Part shown: one piece after another, positions 24,964 to 33,494 of the stretch
How the letters are laid out: each line of letters opens with the position of its first letter
Position numbering within the stretch: the first letter of the stretch is position 1
NCBI GenBank assembly: GCA_040307645.1
Contig: JAWRJF010000043.1
Coordinates: forward strand, 1 to 50,432
Direction of reading: 5' to 3'
Length of the DNA: 50,432 nt
From: JAVXAG01 sp040307645
Lineage (GTDB): Bacteria; Bacillota; Clostridia; Peptostreptococcales; Anaerovoracaceae
Translations under genes and position numbers: made by a program
The notes under the pieces: generated by a model
Seen by the model: only the letters and a program-made list of their open reading frames with translations
Databases searched by the model: none
What the model was told of the DNA's origin: nothing

Positions 24964-25356
24964 CTCTTAACTTACTCCTTTCATCTTGACATTAAATGTT
25001 AAATTCTTACATAATATTTTTACATATTTTCCATATTTTGTCAATACATTTCTTATATGCAGTTCAAATGTTCTCCTAGTTCCCCTGTGGTCCCTAGGTC
25101 TGGAGCATATTTTCCATTTAAGTTTCAACCTGCAGCAGAGTTTAGATTTGTTTTTTTAGGTATTTAAGGGATTTATCACAAAGCACTACTTTCACGGTTT
25201 TTTAGCTGTCTGGGATAAAAATTTATCCCAGATTTGCATCAAAGTGCTCAGCTGTGATAAATCGTGGGTCTGCGTCGAAATCACAGAGTCCAAAGGCGAA
25301 ACCACAGATGTCCAATCTGATCTACAAATCCTATTCCCCCGGTTTTTGTGGATAAA
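24964..25356. other. long intergenic region with a nested inverted-repeat element
   Basis: No supported gene in about 390 bases. On the minus strand TTGACA (25044-25039) with TAAAAA 16 nt away could be the promoter of the cluster's first gene. The right half is dominated by the structured element at 25171-25262 (separate entry). Short frames are open on both strands across 25200-25350 (about 45 codons each) but lack ribosome binding sites and resemble no protein I know. Confidence 0.5.
25171..25262. repeat. nested inverted repeats, possible structured RNA or mobile-element scar
   Basis: Outer arms ATTTATCACA (25171-25180) and TGTGATAAAT (25253-25262); next inward AGCACT (25182-25187) and AGTGCT (25243-25248); and a perfect inner palindrome TGGGATAAAAATTTATCCCA (25211-25230). 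The three nested pairs share a common centre, so the piece can fold into one long branched hairpin. GATAAA words recur in both the inner and outer arms. Confidence 0.6.
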
Positions 25357-25389
25357 AAAAACCAAAGCTAGTATACAGCTTTGGTTTTT
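25357..25389. terminator. bidirectional Rho-independent terminator
   Basis: AAAAACCAAAGCT pairs with AGCTTTGGTTTTT (13 bp, 7-nt loop). On the minus strand it follows the EamA stop codon and is backed by an eight-T run. Confidence 0.9.
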
Positions 25390-25416
25390 AGTTTTCTCTA
25401 TTAACTTTTTCTAAGC

Positions 25417-26328
25417 CTATGCTTTATTCCCCTCTAACGTAGTAATTCCAATACCACAAAGAGTTAATGCAAGTCCTATTATAATATACCATCCAAAATC
25501 ATCTCCTGCAAATAGTATCCCTGATAGAACCCCAACTACAGTATTTAGATTTGCCATTATATTTGTAGCAATAGCTGCAGGAAGCTTTGCTAGTGCAAAA
25601 TTATATACTATGTAACATATTGCTGAGCAACATATGCCTAAAAACAATATAGCCACGGTAAGCTTCATATCACCTATGCAAGCCGTGTAAGTAGAAAATC
25701 CATAACCCATTGAAAAGTTTATAATATTAAAGAAAATTCCACCCATTGTAGCAATTCCAAAAGTCAATTCAATTGTGTTAAAATTCTTTGCAGCTCTATT
25801 ACTTACATGACTATATACAGCCCCTGAAAGAACTGCGCCAATTAGCATAATATATCCCAGCCCTTTTCCTCCAACAGAAAATCCTGGTGCAAAAACTATG
25901 CATGTCGCAACACCTATAAATGCCATTACAACTGCGAGTACAGTCCGCTTGGTGGGCCTTACTTTAAAAATAATAGAGCCTAAGATCAATACAAAAATTG
26001 GAATTGTTGCAATAAAAATAGATGACTCCGATGTTGTTGTGAAATTAATTCCCATAGTCTCAAATACTGAATAAAGGCATGGCTGTATAGCTCCTACAAT
26101 TAATAATATCTTTATGGGTTTTCCCTTAAAGTTTACTTTAATTATCTTTAAAACTGCTAACAAAAAGAAAACTGCAGTAGAAATGGTCCATCTTAATGTT
26201 AATATTTGCATGGGTTCTAAACTTTCTAGTGCAACCTTAGTTCCGAAATATGACATGCCCCACATGGTGGCAGCAATTACTACTAAGACATATAAAAACC
26301 ATTTCTTATCCGTTATATTTTCTTTCAT
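25417..26328 (-). CDS. EamA family (DMT superfamily) transporter
   Basis: 303 residues with ten predicted membrane spans arranged as two EamA halves: the first opens VVIAATMWGMSYFGTKVALESLEP (about 13-36), the second near MLIGAVLSGAVYSHVSNRAAKNF (about 160-182). EamA proteins export amino acids and other small metabolites; RhtA of E. coli exports homoserine and threonine. The gene follows a homoserine dehydrogenase gene with a 31-nt gap on the same strand, so a link to homoserine/threonine export is reasonable but not proven. Confidence 0.88.
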   Translation of the reverse strand: MKENITDKKWFLYVLVVIAATMWGMSYFGTKVALESLEPMQILTLRWTISTAVFFLLAVLKIIKVNFKGKPIKILLIVGAIQPCLYSVFETMGINFTTTSESSIFIATIPIFVLILGSIIFKVRPTKRTVLAVVMAFIGVATCIVFAPGFSVGGKGLGYIMLIGAVLSGAVYSHVSNRAAKNFNTIELTFGIATMGGIFFNIINFSMGYGFSTYTACIGDMKLTVAILFLGICCSAICYIVYNFALAKLPAAIATNIMANLNTVVGVLSGILFAGDDFGWYIIIGLALTLCGIGITTLEGNKA

Positions 26329-26359
26329 TATGCATCCTTTACTAATAAAAACTTATTGA

Positions 26360-27397
26360 TTAACGATTAAGTTCATCTAATACTCTAATTAAATCACCAA
26401 ATATACCATATGCAGTCTGTTCTATTTCTGGCCCGTGTTCTACAATTGAAAGCCTTCCCATTAAATCCGTCGTAATGGCTACAATGGATGAAGTTCCATC
26501 AATGGATGCCAATAAATCTTTTTTACTGATTTCTACTGGTTTTACACTTGCAATAACCTTTCCATCTTTTAGAGTTCCTTTGCATATTAACTTTATGACA
26601 TTTCCTCTTTCCTCGGCATTTTTTATATCTTCAACAGTAATATTTTCTATACCTGTTCTGTCAACTTCGTTTGGCGTAATATTAGCATCCATAAGTACAT
26701 TTAGTAAAGCTGTAACCTTTGCCGCTGCATCATATCCTTCAATGTCCATAGCTGGATTAGCCTCGATAAAGCCTAGTTTCTTACCCGCTTCAATTACCTC
26801 ATCATAAGGTTTCCCCAAAGCAAGCTCCTCTAGAATATAATTAGTAGTACTATTTAAAATTCCATCAACTTCAGTAATTTTACAGAACTTTAATGTATGT
26901 TCAACTAAATTGAATATAGGAGTTCCATCCATTACAGTAGTCTCATAAAAGAATAAACACTTATTGTTAGCCGCCATACTACGCAGTTCATTAAACGCCC
27001 AAGCAATAGGCCCTTTGTTTGCCGTAATAACATGTTTTCCTCTTTTAAAGGCTCCCTTTATATGATCAATGGCAGGTTGTCCCGTAAATATTTCTAAAGG
27101 TGTCATTTCAATTAAAACATCATAGTTTACATTTTCTATAACATCAAAAGATGAAAATTTACATAGTCCTTTTGTATCTTCTGCAAATTTCCCAGTGTTT
27201 TCAATATCTGCACAGGCCTTAATAACATCTATACCGTCTTCATTTACGATAGTACCTCTTGATCCTGTGGTAATAGCAACAATCCTTATGTCAGTGTTAT
27301 ACTTTTTAGCGATTTCTTGCTCTTTATCAGTAAGCATTTTTGCAAATGCTTTTCCTGCATTTCCAAAACCCAACATAGCAACATTTAATTTTTTCAT
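26360..27397 (-). CDS. hom: homoserine dehydrogenase, short form without ACT domain
   Basis: NAD(P)-dependent enzyme reducing aspartate semialdehyde to homoserine for threonine and methionine synthesis. The 345-aa chain opens with the Rossmann glycine motif MLGFGNAGKAFAKML (residues 8-22), has KHVITANKGPIAWAF (about 125-139), the signature GILNSTTNYILEEL (about 180-193) and AMDIEGYDAAAKVTAL (about 216-231). The C-terminal ACT regulatory domain of longer homologues is missing, so threonine feedback may be absent. AGGAGG lies 4 nt before the ATG. It is a gene between udk and the EamA exporter. Confidence 0.88.
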   Translation of the reverse strand: MKKLNVAMLGFGNAGKAFAKMLTDKEQEIAKKYNTDIRIVAITTGSRGTIVNEDGIDVIKACADIENTGKFAEDTKGLCKFSSFDVIENVNYDVLIEMTPLEIFTGQPAIDHIKGAFKRGKHVITANKGPIAWAFNELRSMAANNKCLFFYETTVMDGTPIFNLVEHTLKFCKITEVDGILNSTTNYILEELALGKPYDEVIEAGKKLGFIEANPAMDIEGYDAAAKVTALLNVLMDANITPNEVDRTGIENITVEDIKNAEERGNVIKLICKGTLKDGKVIASVKPVEISKKDLLASIDGTSSIVAITTDLMGRLSIVEHGPEIEQTAYGIFGDLIRVLDELNR

Positions 27398-27405
27398 AAT
27401 TCCTC

Positions 27406-28029
27406 CTAGCCTTCCCCGTGTAATAATGCGTGTATTTTCTCATTAAGCATTTCTAATGCTACAATATTAAATCCCCCCTCAGGAATAATAATATCTGCAT
27501 TTTTTTTGCTCGGTTCTACAAACTGTTCATGCATAAGCTTTACAGTTGTTAAATATTGATTTACTACAGAATCTAGAGTTCTTCCTCTTTCTCGTACATC
27601 TCTTAAAATTCTGCGTATTATTCTTACATCAGAATCTGTATCAATAAAGACTTTAATGTCAAACTGATCTAAAAGTTGATCATTTTCAAATATTAATATA
27701 CCTTCTACCACAATTACCTTTGAAGGCTTTACCCTCACGGTTTCAGAGACTCTGTTATGAATTGTAAAATCATATACCGGTCTTTCGATTGTTTCCCAGT
27801 TTTTTAGTCTCTTAATATGTTCTATCATTAGATCTGTATCAAATGCATTAGGATGATCATAGTTTAACTGACACCTTTCATTATATGACATATTGTCATG
27901 CTGTTTATAGTAAAAATCATGGCTTAAAATGGTAATTTCGTCACTAAACTCACTTTTTATCTTTTTTATCATCGTGCTCTTTCCAGAGCCTGTCCCACCA
28001 GCTATTCCAATTACAATTACGTCCTTCAT
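27406..28029 (-). CDS. udk: uridine kinase
   Basis: Pyrimidine salvage enzyme phosphorylating uridine/cytidine with ATP or GTP, 207 aa. P-loop GIAGGTGSGKST (residues 8-19), the DHPNAFDTDLM block (about 59-69), YDFTIHNR (about 85-92), VVEGILIFE (about 106-114) and RRILRDVRERGR (about 140-151) are all as in the family. GAGGAGA precedes the ATG, which overlaps the preceding stop by 4 nt (ATGA), so translation is coupled with the MBL gene. Confidence 0.95.
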   Translation of the reverse strand: MKDVIVIGIAGGTGSGKSTMIKKIKSEFSDEITILSHDFYYKQHDNMSYNERCQLNYDHPNAFDTDLMIEHIKRLKNWETIERPVYDFTIHNRVSETVRVKPSKVIVVEGILIFENDQLLDQFDIKVFIDTDSDVRIIRRILRDVRERGRTLDSVVNQYLTTVKLMHEQFVEPSKKNADIIIPEGGFNIVALEMLNEKIHALLHGEG

Positions 28030-29684
28030 AGTTCTCCTCTGTCTTCTTCAGTAATTGATGAACCTAGATTCATCGATGCTTTTTCTAGCTCTAAAACTAT
28101 ATTATTAATTTTAACCATTTTTTCTTCTGAAATATTATTACCCATAATCAAATCAGCATTATATAATATATTTTCAAGTTTACTGTGAACATCAGAAATT
28201 CTAAGTCTGGCTTCCTGTATTGCTTCATCGTCTACTCCCTGTTTCGTAGCTTCCTCTATGTTTAAAATATGACTATCATCGAGGGTAAACTCTGACACAC
28301 CTTGAACAGCAATACACTGATAGCCAAACTTATCTTTAATTAACTTTGCAAAATCCTGTTTTGATTGTTGTTCACCATGTACAAGAAAAATTTCTTTTGG
28401 AGGTTCTCTAAAACCAGCAACCCAGGATAACAAACCATTTTGGTCAGCATGACCCGAAAAGCCTTCAAGATTATGAATTTCTGCATTTACATGAATTACT
28501 TCTCCAAACAATGTAACATCTTTTATGCCTTCAACTAAAAGTCTGCCTAAAGTCCCTTCAGCCTGATATCCAACAAAAATTATACTTGATTTAGGGTCCC
28601 ATAGGTTATGCTTTAAGTGATGTCTTATTCTCCCGGCTTCACACATGCCACTAGCTGAAATTATAATTTTAGGTGTTCTATCAAAATTCAATGCCTGTGA
28701 GTCTGCTGTAGTCCTTGTGAATTTCAAATTCTTAAAGTCTAAAGGATTATCTCCCTTTAATATATATTCCTTGGTTTCTTCATCAAATACCTGGGCATTT
28801 CTACGGAACACCTCTGTGGCAGTTGTCGCCATAGGGCTATCTATATAAACATTTATTTTTTCAAGTTCATCTCTGTACTGAAGGTTTTCCTCATAGAAGC
28901 GATTGAATTCATAAATCAATTCTTGAGTCCTGCCAACAGCAAAAGAAGGAATCACAACAGTACCTCCCCTTCTGGTAGTATTAAGTACAATATCTAAAAG
29001 TTCTTTTATACTGGTAGTGTTTTTTGGGTGAAGCCTATTTCCGTACGTAGTCTCCATTATTACATAGTCGGCTTTTTTTATAATTGTTGGATCTCTTAAA
29101 ATTGGTCTGTCCATTACACCAATATCGCCAGAAAATACAATCTTGGATATTTTTTCATTTTCTGTAACCCAAAGTTCAGTTATTGCAGAGCCTAGAATAT
29201 GTCCGGCATCATTAAATACTATTTTCATTTTGTCATTTATCTCTATCTGCTGGTCATATAAAATCGGTTCTATATATCTTAAGGACTCTACGGCGTCATT
29301 ATATGTATAAAGTGGCTCAACCGGTGGTTTTCCTGCTCTTTCATTACGTTTGTTCTGCCATTCTGCGTCCTTTTCGTGTATAAAGCCACTGTCTTTAAGC
29401 ATGACTTCCAGCAAATCAGCTGTAGCGTCAGTACAATAGATTTTTCCTCTAAAACCTCTCTTTACCAAAAGGGGCAGTCTACCGCAATGGTCAATATGAG
29501 CATGACTTAAAATAACACACTCTATTTCCTCGGGATCAAAAGGAAATGGTTCATAGTTCAAGGCTTCTTCTGATTTTCCACCTTGAAATTGACCACAGTC
29601 TAATAACACTTTATGATTTTCTGTAGTTAATAGATGGCACGAACCTGTAACTCCAAACGAAGCTCCGCAAAATTTAATCTTCAT
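28026..29684 (-). CDS. metallo-beta-lactamase / beta-CASP family RNA hydrolase-like protein
   Basis: 552 residues. The MBL core has HAHIDHCGRLP (about 60-70), DAGHILGSA (about 164-172), a GDIG strand and the beta-CASP block with RTQELIYEFNRFY and ISASGMCEAGRIRHHLK (about 348-364). The C-terminal HGEQQSKQDFAKLIKDKFG (about 430) is the third motif region. This is the CPSF-73/YsH-like class that acts as an RNase in bacteria and archaea. The tail of about 100 residues is helical and poorly conserved. AGGAG lies 7 nt before the ATG. Substrate unknown. Confidence 0.88.
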   Translation of the reverse strand: MKIKFCGASFGVTGSCHLLTTENHKVLLDCGQFQGGKSEEALNYEPFPFDPEEIECVILSHAHIDHCGRLPLLVKRGFRGKIYCTDATADLLEVMLKDSGFIHEKDAEWQNKRNERAGKPPVEPLYTYNDAVESLRYIEPILYDQQIEINDKMKIVFNDAGHILGSAITELWVTENEKISKIVFSGDIGVMDRPILRDPTIIKKADYVIMETTYGNRLHPKNTTSIKELLDIVLNTTRRGGTVVIPSFAVGRTQELIYEFNRFYEENLQYRDELEKINVYIDSPMATTATEVFRRNAQVFDEETKEYILKGDNPLDFKNLKFTRTTADSQALNFDRTPKIIISASGMCEAGRIRHHLKHNLWDPKSSIIFVGYQAEGTLGRLLVEGIKDVTLFGEVIHVNAEIHNLEGFSGHADQNGLLSWVAGFREPPKEIFLVHGEQQSKQDFAKLIKDKFGYQCIAVQGVSEFTLDDSHILNIEEATKQGVDDEAIQEARLRISDVHSKLENILYNADLIMGNNISEEKMVKINNIVLELEKASMNLGSSITEEDRGEL

Positions 29685-29713
29685 AATAATTCTCCTAAAT
29701 AAAATAAAAGCTA

Positions 29714-30277
29714 CTATAACTTTATGTTATCCATGTACCATAGTTGGCTATTTCCAGTTGATACAGCTGTTGCGCCTGCCCTAAGTGCTGTCTGAACTTC
29801 ATCTAGTTCTTCCACAAGGCCTCCAGCTATAATTGGCATTTCAACTTTTGCTGCAAACTCTGCAATTTTCTTTGTAACAATTCCCGGCATCATTTCAATA
29901 ATATCTGGCTTTGAAACCTTAATAGAATCCACTGCAGTATCCACCGAGTGGGAATCTACAATAAAAAAACGTTGCACTGCAATCATTTTCAAATCTTTAG
30001 CGGCCTTTACTATATTGGTTCTTGTGGTCAATATACCATCAACCCCTTGTTTTGCTAAAAATTCAAGTCCAAAGCGGTCCTTGCCTAGACCTTCTGCAAA
30101 ATCCACATGGACAAATGCCTTCTTTCCAACACTATGAATTTCCTTGACACACTGATTAAGTGTCATAATATTTGACTGTAATAGAAAAATAACTTCAACA
30201 TCAGATTTTAGCGCACAACTAAAATCTTTTTCCGTCCTTATTGCTGCGGCAATAGGATTCTTGAAAAAATCTACCAT
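29714..30277 (-). CDS. glpP: glycerol-3-phosphate-responsive antiterminator
   Basis: 187-aa GlpP. The family blocks are NPIAAAIR (7-14), VIFLLQSNI (about 29-37), VHVDFAEGLGKD (about 56-67), GVDGILTTR (about 78-86), QRFFIVDSHSVDT (about 102-114), PDIIEMMPG (about 125-133) and IIAGGLVEE (about 147-155). In Bacillus it binds glycerol-3-phosphate and leader mRNA to permit glpFK and glpD expression. No glp gene is within the window, so its targets are elsewhere. A good promoter lies 36 nt upstream. Confidence 0.93.
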   Translation of the reverse strand: MVDFFKNPIAAAIRTEKDFSCALKSDVEVIFLLQSNIMTLNQCVKEIHSVGKKAFVHVDFAEGLGKDRFGLEFLAKQGVDGILTTRTNIVKAAKDLKMIAVQRFFIVDSHSVDTAVDSIKVSKPDIIEMMPGIVTKKIAEFAAKVEMPIIAGGLVEELDEVQTALRAGATAVSTGNSQLWYMDNIKL

Positions 30278-30311
30278 ACTCTCTTCATCTCCTTAGGTAT
30301 ACTTATAGTTA

Positions 30312-30340
30312 ATTATAATACTTCGTTGTTACTATGGCAA
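30312..30340 (-). promoter_or_regulatory. sigma-A promoter of glpP
   Basis: Minus strand: TTGCCA (30340-30335), exactly 17 nt, TATAAT (30317-30312). Start of glpP is 35 nt beyond the -10 box. Confidence 0.7.
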
Positions 30341-30352
30341 TAGAATCACGTG

Positions 30353-30390
30353 CAAAAAAAAGACCTTAACAAATTAATTACGTTAAAGTC
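30353..30390 (-). terminator. Rho-independent terminator of the PHP gene
   Basis: Minus strand: GACTTTAAC (30390-30382) and GTTAAGGTC (30370-30362) pair with one G-T wobble, followed by eight Ts (complement of the A-run at 30353-30361). Confidence 0.8.
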
Positions 30391-30403
30391 ACTTTTATAT
30401 ATA

Positions 30404-31204
30404 CTACTCAAATTCAGGCCCATGAAAATCAGATCCTTCAGTAATATGAAGGTGATACTTTCCTGCAATATCAACAAGCCTAATCGACTCTTCATCACTT
30501 GCAGAAGGATGATAGCATTCTAACCCCTTTAAGCCTGCTTTCTTTAATTCTCTAATTAAAGAATCAAGGTTTTCAAAAAACTGGTCACTTCCCTTTTCCC
30601 CCAAACCTTTTATTTTCATAGGGTGCGCAACTACAGCCATTCCCCCAGCACCCTTCAATAATTCAATAGCCTCATATATACTCATTTTCTCTCTTTTTAT
30701 GCTTCTTGCTTTATCGGACTCCAGAAATTCTCCATCCGCAAAAGCTTCTTTTAAAGAATTTATATATCCTTTTTTTAGAAGTGCCATAGCAAAATTAGGT
30801 TTTCCAATATATTTCTGCTTTGGCCTTTGAATAAGATCTTCTTCTTTAAGCTCATATCCCATCTGGTTAAGAGCCTCCAGCAATCTTACATTTCTATCTT
30901 TTCTCGTTTCTTTTAATTCTTTTAGTTTTTCTAGTAATTTCTCATTCTCTATATCAAAATAATATCCTAAAAGATGAATCTCATGGCCCTTTTGGTCTAC
31001 CGTAGAAAACTCAATTCCAGGGACAACTTTGATTTTTAAAGCCTCCCCAGCAATTACTGCTTCATTAACGCCATCTATATTATCATGATCTGTAATAGAA
31101 ATCATGTCAAATTCTTTGTCCTTATACATCCTTACAATATCTGTAGGCTTCATAGTACCATCTGAGAAGTATGAATGAATATGAAAATCTGTTATATAAC
31201 TCAT
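30404..31204 (-). CDS. PHP-domain metal-dependent phosphoesterase (TrpH/YciV-like)
   Basis: 266 residues. Metal ligands are visible in DFHIHSYFSDG (about 6-16), ISITDHDNIDG (about 35-45), GIEFST (about 62-67), MAVVAHPMKIKG (about 188-199) and ITEGSDFHGPE (about 254-264). Members of this group include RNase AM/YciV, a 5'-3' exonuclease for very short RNAs, and nucleotide phosphatases. The ATG follows AAAAGG. Transcribed toward a terminator; flanked by glpP and a membrane protein. Confidence 0.88.
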   Translation of the reverse strand: MSYITDFHIHSYFSDGTMKPTDIVRMYKDKEFDMISITDHDNIDGVNEAVIAGEALKIKVVPGIEFSTVDQKGHEIHLLGYYFDIENEKLLEKLKELKETRKDRNVRLLEALNQMGYELKEEDLIQRPKQKYIGKPNFAMALLKKGYINSLKEAFADGEFLESDKARSIKREKMSIYEAIELLKGAGGMAVVAHPMKIKGLGEKGSDQFFENLDSLIRELKKAGLKGLECYHPSASDEESIRLVDIAGKYHLHITEGSDFHGPEFE

Positions 31205-31265
31205 TATTTAATAATCCTTTTTCCTATATAATAAAATATATTTATAAATATTAAAAACTATTCTT

Positions 31266-31928
31266 CTAATAGAAAATCCTTGGTGGTCTAGTTAATCTAA
31301 AAGAAGTATAGAACATAATTCCTGTCAACACTGCCCCTATTATTGCCGAAAAAAGCAAATAGGTACTGTAGAACTGCCCTCCTAATATAACACCAATAAC
31401 CGTTGATTCCGATAGCTTCAGCCCTATTATATCAGTATATATCCATAACCTTATACTTTTCCTTGATATGAGTATCCCTTGAAGAATAAATAACGCAACT
31501 GTCAAAGCAAAACTTACCTTGCAGCGATTTCTTAACGCCTTTTTATATCCATTCTTATATAGGTAAATATAAATTGCAACCATTGCAATAAGGCACAACA
31601 AACCAACCCCTAACGCAAAATTAAGAATGTATTTTACCTTCTCCATAAACAATCTATCAGTATGAGGAAATACCGGATCCTGATAAATCCCGTTGTTTTC
31701 ATAAACTTGAAATTTATCATTGCTGAAAGATGAAAAATAAGAAGCGATTTCACTGGACATTTGAGTCCCTGGAATATAATAATCTATCTCATCTAGAACC
31801 TCACTATCATTAAAATGATACTGATACATATCTGGCATTCTTAATGTTATGTTAGCAGTCAAAACTATAATAGTTAATGGAATTAATATCACTAATAAAA
31901 TTGACGATAATAAATTAAACTTATGCAT
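31266..31928 (-). CDS. TIGR01906-type integral membrane protein
   Basis: 220 residues with four or so hydrophobic spans and a large extracellular loop with YIPGTQMSSEIASYFSSFSND (about 50-70). This layout is that of the TIGR01906 membrane protein family of Firmicutes, whose function is unknown. The ATG at 31928 is preceded by GGGGTG at 4 nt; the earlier in-frame start is a TTG inside the site and is less likely. Confidence 0.75.
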   Translation of the reverse strand: MHKFNLLSSILLVILIPLTIIVLTANITLRMPDMYQYHFNDSEVLDEIDYYIPGTQMSSEIASYFSSFSNDKFQVYENNGIYQDPVFPHTDRLFMEKVKYILNFALGVGLLCLIAMVAIYIYLYKNGYKKALRNRCKVSFALTVALFILQGILISRKSIRLWIYTDIIGLKLSESTVIGVILGGQFYSTYLLFSAIIGAVLTGIMFYTSFRLTRPPRIFY

Positions 31929-31956
31929 CGGACACCCCAAAATAAAATTTTAAATT

Positions 31957-31985
31957 ATTGGGATAGAAGTAAAGTCTATCCCAAT
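31957..31985 (-). terminator. Rho-independent terminator of pduL
   Basis: Stem ATTGGGATAGA/TCTATCCCAAT (11 bp, 7-nt loop) on the minus strand, followed by AATTTAAAATTTTATTTT. Confidence 0.85.
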
Positions 31986-32001
31986 AAAATATGTATCATA
32001 G

Positions 32002-32574
32002 TTATTTAATAATCTGGCAAACAGAATTTGGACCACAACCTGCTGCATTACCTTCATCAGTATCAAGATGTACTTCTCTTTCGTGCTTTGAACCAGCTCT
32101 AACTAGTACATTGTCAAAAGTAAGTCCTCTTTCACCTTCGATTTTGATACTAACCATATCTCCATCTTTAACGCCAGCTTCTAAAGCCTGCTGATCGTTT
32201 AAATGAACATGTCTTAAAGCAACCATTACTCCGTGATCAAGTTCAACTTCTCCGCAAGGTCCAACAAGTTTGCATCCTGGAGTTCCTTCTAGTTTTCCTG
32301 ATTCTCTAACCGGTGCTTTAATTCCTATAGTTCTAGCATCTGTCATAGAAAGTTCAACCTGTGTTTCAGGTCTTACTGGTCCTAGAACTCTAATTCCCTT
32401 TAAAGTTGATTTTGGTCCAACGATATCAACTTTTTCCTCTGCAGCAAACTGACCTGGCTGAACAAGAGGTTTAGTTGGAACTAGCTGATAACCTTTTCCA
32501 AATAAAATGTCAAGATGTTCCTGACTTAAATGTAAGTGTTTGTTTGATAATCCGATTTTTACTTCATAACCCAT
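32002..32574 (-). CDS. pduL: PduL-type phosphate propanoyl/acetyltransferase
   Basis: 190-aa PTAC family enzyme interconverting acyl-CoA and acyl-phosphate. Zinc-binding histidines sit in SNKHLHLSQEHL (about 10-21) and ALRHVHLNDQ (about 119-128), with other family blocks PGQFAAEE (about 40-47), VRPETQVELS (about 67-76) and TDEGNAAGC (about 170-178). No signal for microcompartment targeting or shell genes nearby, so it is likely a metabolic phosphotransacetylase substitute. AAAGGAG lies 10 nt before the ATG. A single gene with its own terminator. Confidence 0.92.
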   Translation of the reverse strand: MGYEVKIGLSNKHLHLSQEHLDILFGKGYQLVPTKPLVQPGQFAAEEKVDIVGPKSTLKGIRVLGPVRPETQVELSMTDARTIGIKAPVRESGKLEGTPGCKLVGPCGEVELDHGVMVALRHVHLNDQQALEAGVKDGDMVSIKIEGERGLTFDNVLVRAGSKHEREVHLDTDEGNAAGCGPNSVCQIIK

Positions 32575-32622
32575 GTTTCTATATCTCCTTTGTTATATAA
32601 ATTATTAACTATATTATTATAA

Positions 32623-33162
32623 TTAACCTTCCAAATAGCTAATATATGGAAGATTTCTATATTTTTGATCATAGTCAAGGCCATAACCAATAATAAACAA
32701 ATCATCTACTGTAAAACCAACATAATCGGCCTTTATCTCCACTCTTCTACCTAGCGGCTTGTCCAACAATGTGCAAATTTTTACACATTTAGGCTTTCTA
32801 TCTGCTAAATACTCTTTTAAAAATTTAAGAGTGGTTCCAGTATCTACTATATCTTCAATAATCAAAACGTTCTTTCCATAAAGATCTGTTTCAATATCTT
32901 TTTTTATTTTTACAACACCTGAGCTTGAAGTTCCTGAACCATAACTGCTTGCTATTACAAAGTCAACTTGAGTATCTAAAGTTATAGCTTTCATTATGTC
33001 TGCCATCCAAACCACGCAGCCCTTTAAGGTCCCTATAAGTATTACTTCTTCTCCTGCAAAATCCTCAGAAATTTGTTTCCCTATTTCTGAAGCTCTCTTC
33101 CATATGTCTTCTTGGGTATATAGAATCTTACCTATAATATTATTGGAATTATTATTCTCCAT
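32623..33162 (-). CDS. hpt: hypoxanthine(-guanine) phosphoribosyltransferase
   Basis: Purine salvage enzyme, 179 aa. PRPP loop VLIIEDIVDTGTTLKFL (about 96-112), the N-terminal loop LIGTLKGCVVWMADIM (about 40-55), the ASSYGSGTSSSG flexible loop (about 70-81) and VGFTVDDLFIIGYGLDYDQKYRNLPYI (about 147-173) match Hpt. The gene overlaps the DUF1232 stop codon. Of two adjacent ATGs (33165 and 33162) the second is better spaced from AAGGAG. Confidence 0.94.
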   Translation of the reverse strand: MENNNSNNIIGKILYTQEDIWKRASEIGKQISEDFAGEEVILIGTLKGCVVWMADIMKAITLDTQVDFVIASSYGSGTSSSGVVKIKKDIETDLYGKNVLIIEDIVDTGTTLKFLKEYLADRKPKCVKICTLLDKPLGRRVEIKADYVGFTVDDLFIIGYGLDYDQKYRNLPYISYLEG

Positions 33163-33494
33163 CATTTCTCCTTATCATCCTCGGACACTTCAAATTGTAC
33201 ACCCTCTACAATATCCTTGTCACGAAATTTTTTTGAAAAATCTTCTTTTGGTTCCCCATACCAATATTTATCAAGCTCATCCTTAAGATGCCATAAAATA
33301 AATGCCCATAATATTATATCGTCAGTTATTCCAAAAGGGAACACAATTATTGGTATAACATCAATAGGAAAAAACAGATACAGGATTCCAAATATAACTA
33401 ATGCTTTCTTCCGCTTTGGAACCTCTGGATCCCTTAGTAAAAATTTTATTGCTTGAATCCTTTTTATTATTACTCTAAACCCAAAGTATTGCAT
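33162..33494 (-). CDS. YkvA/DUF1232 family membrane protein
   Basis: 110 residues with the DUF1232 hallmark KRKKALVIFGILYLFFPIDVIPIIVFPFGITDDIILW (about 29-65), two hydrophobic stretches around the PxDxIP motif. The family is uncharacterised. It starts right after the engB stop with GAGGG in the end of engB and ends overlapping hpt by 4 nt, so all three are one operon. Confidence 0.85.
   Translation of the reverse strand: MQYFGFRVIIKRIQAIKFLLRDPEVPKRKKALVIFGILYLFFPIDVIPIIVFPFGITDDIILWAFILWHLKDELDKYWYGEPKEDFSKKFRDKDIVEGVQFEVSEDDKEK

Noticed and set aside
32002..32574. microcompartment locus inferred from pduL
   Set aside because: No shell or other compartment genes nearby; PduL also occurs as a stand-alone phosphotransacylase.
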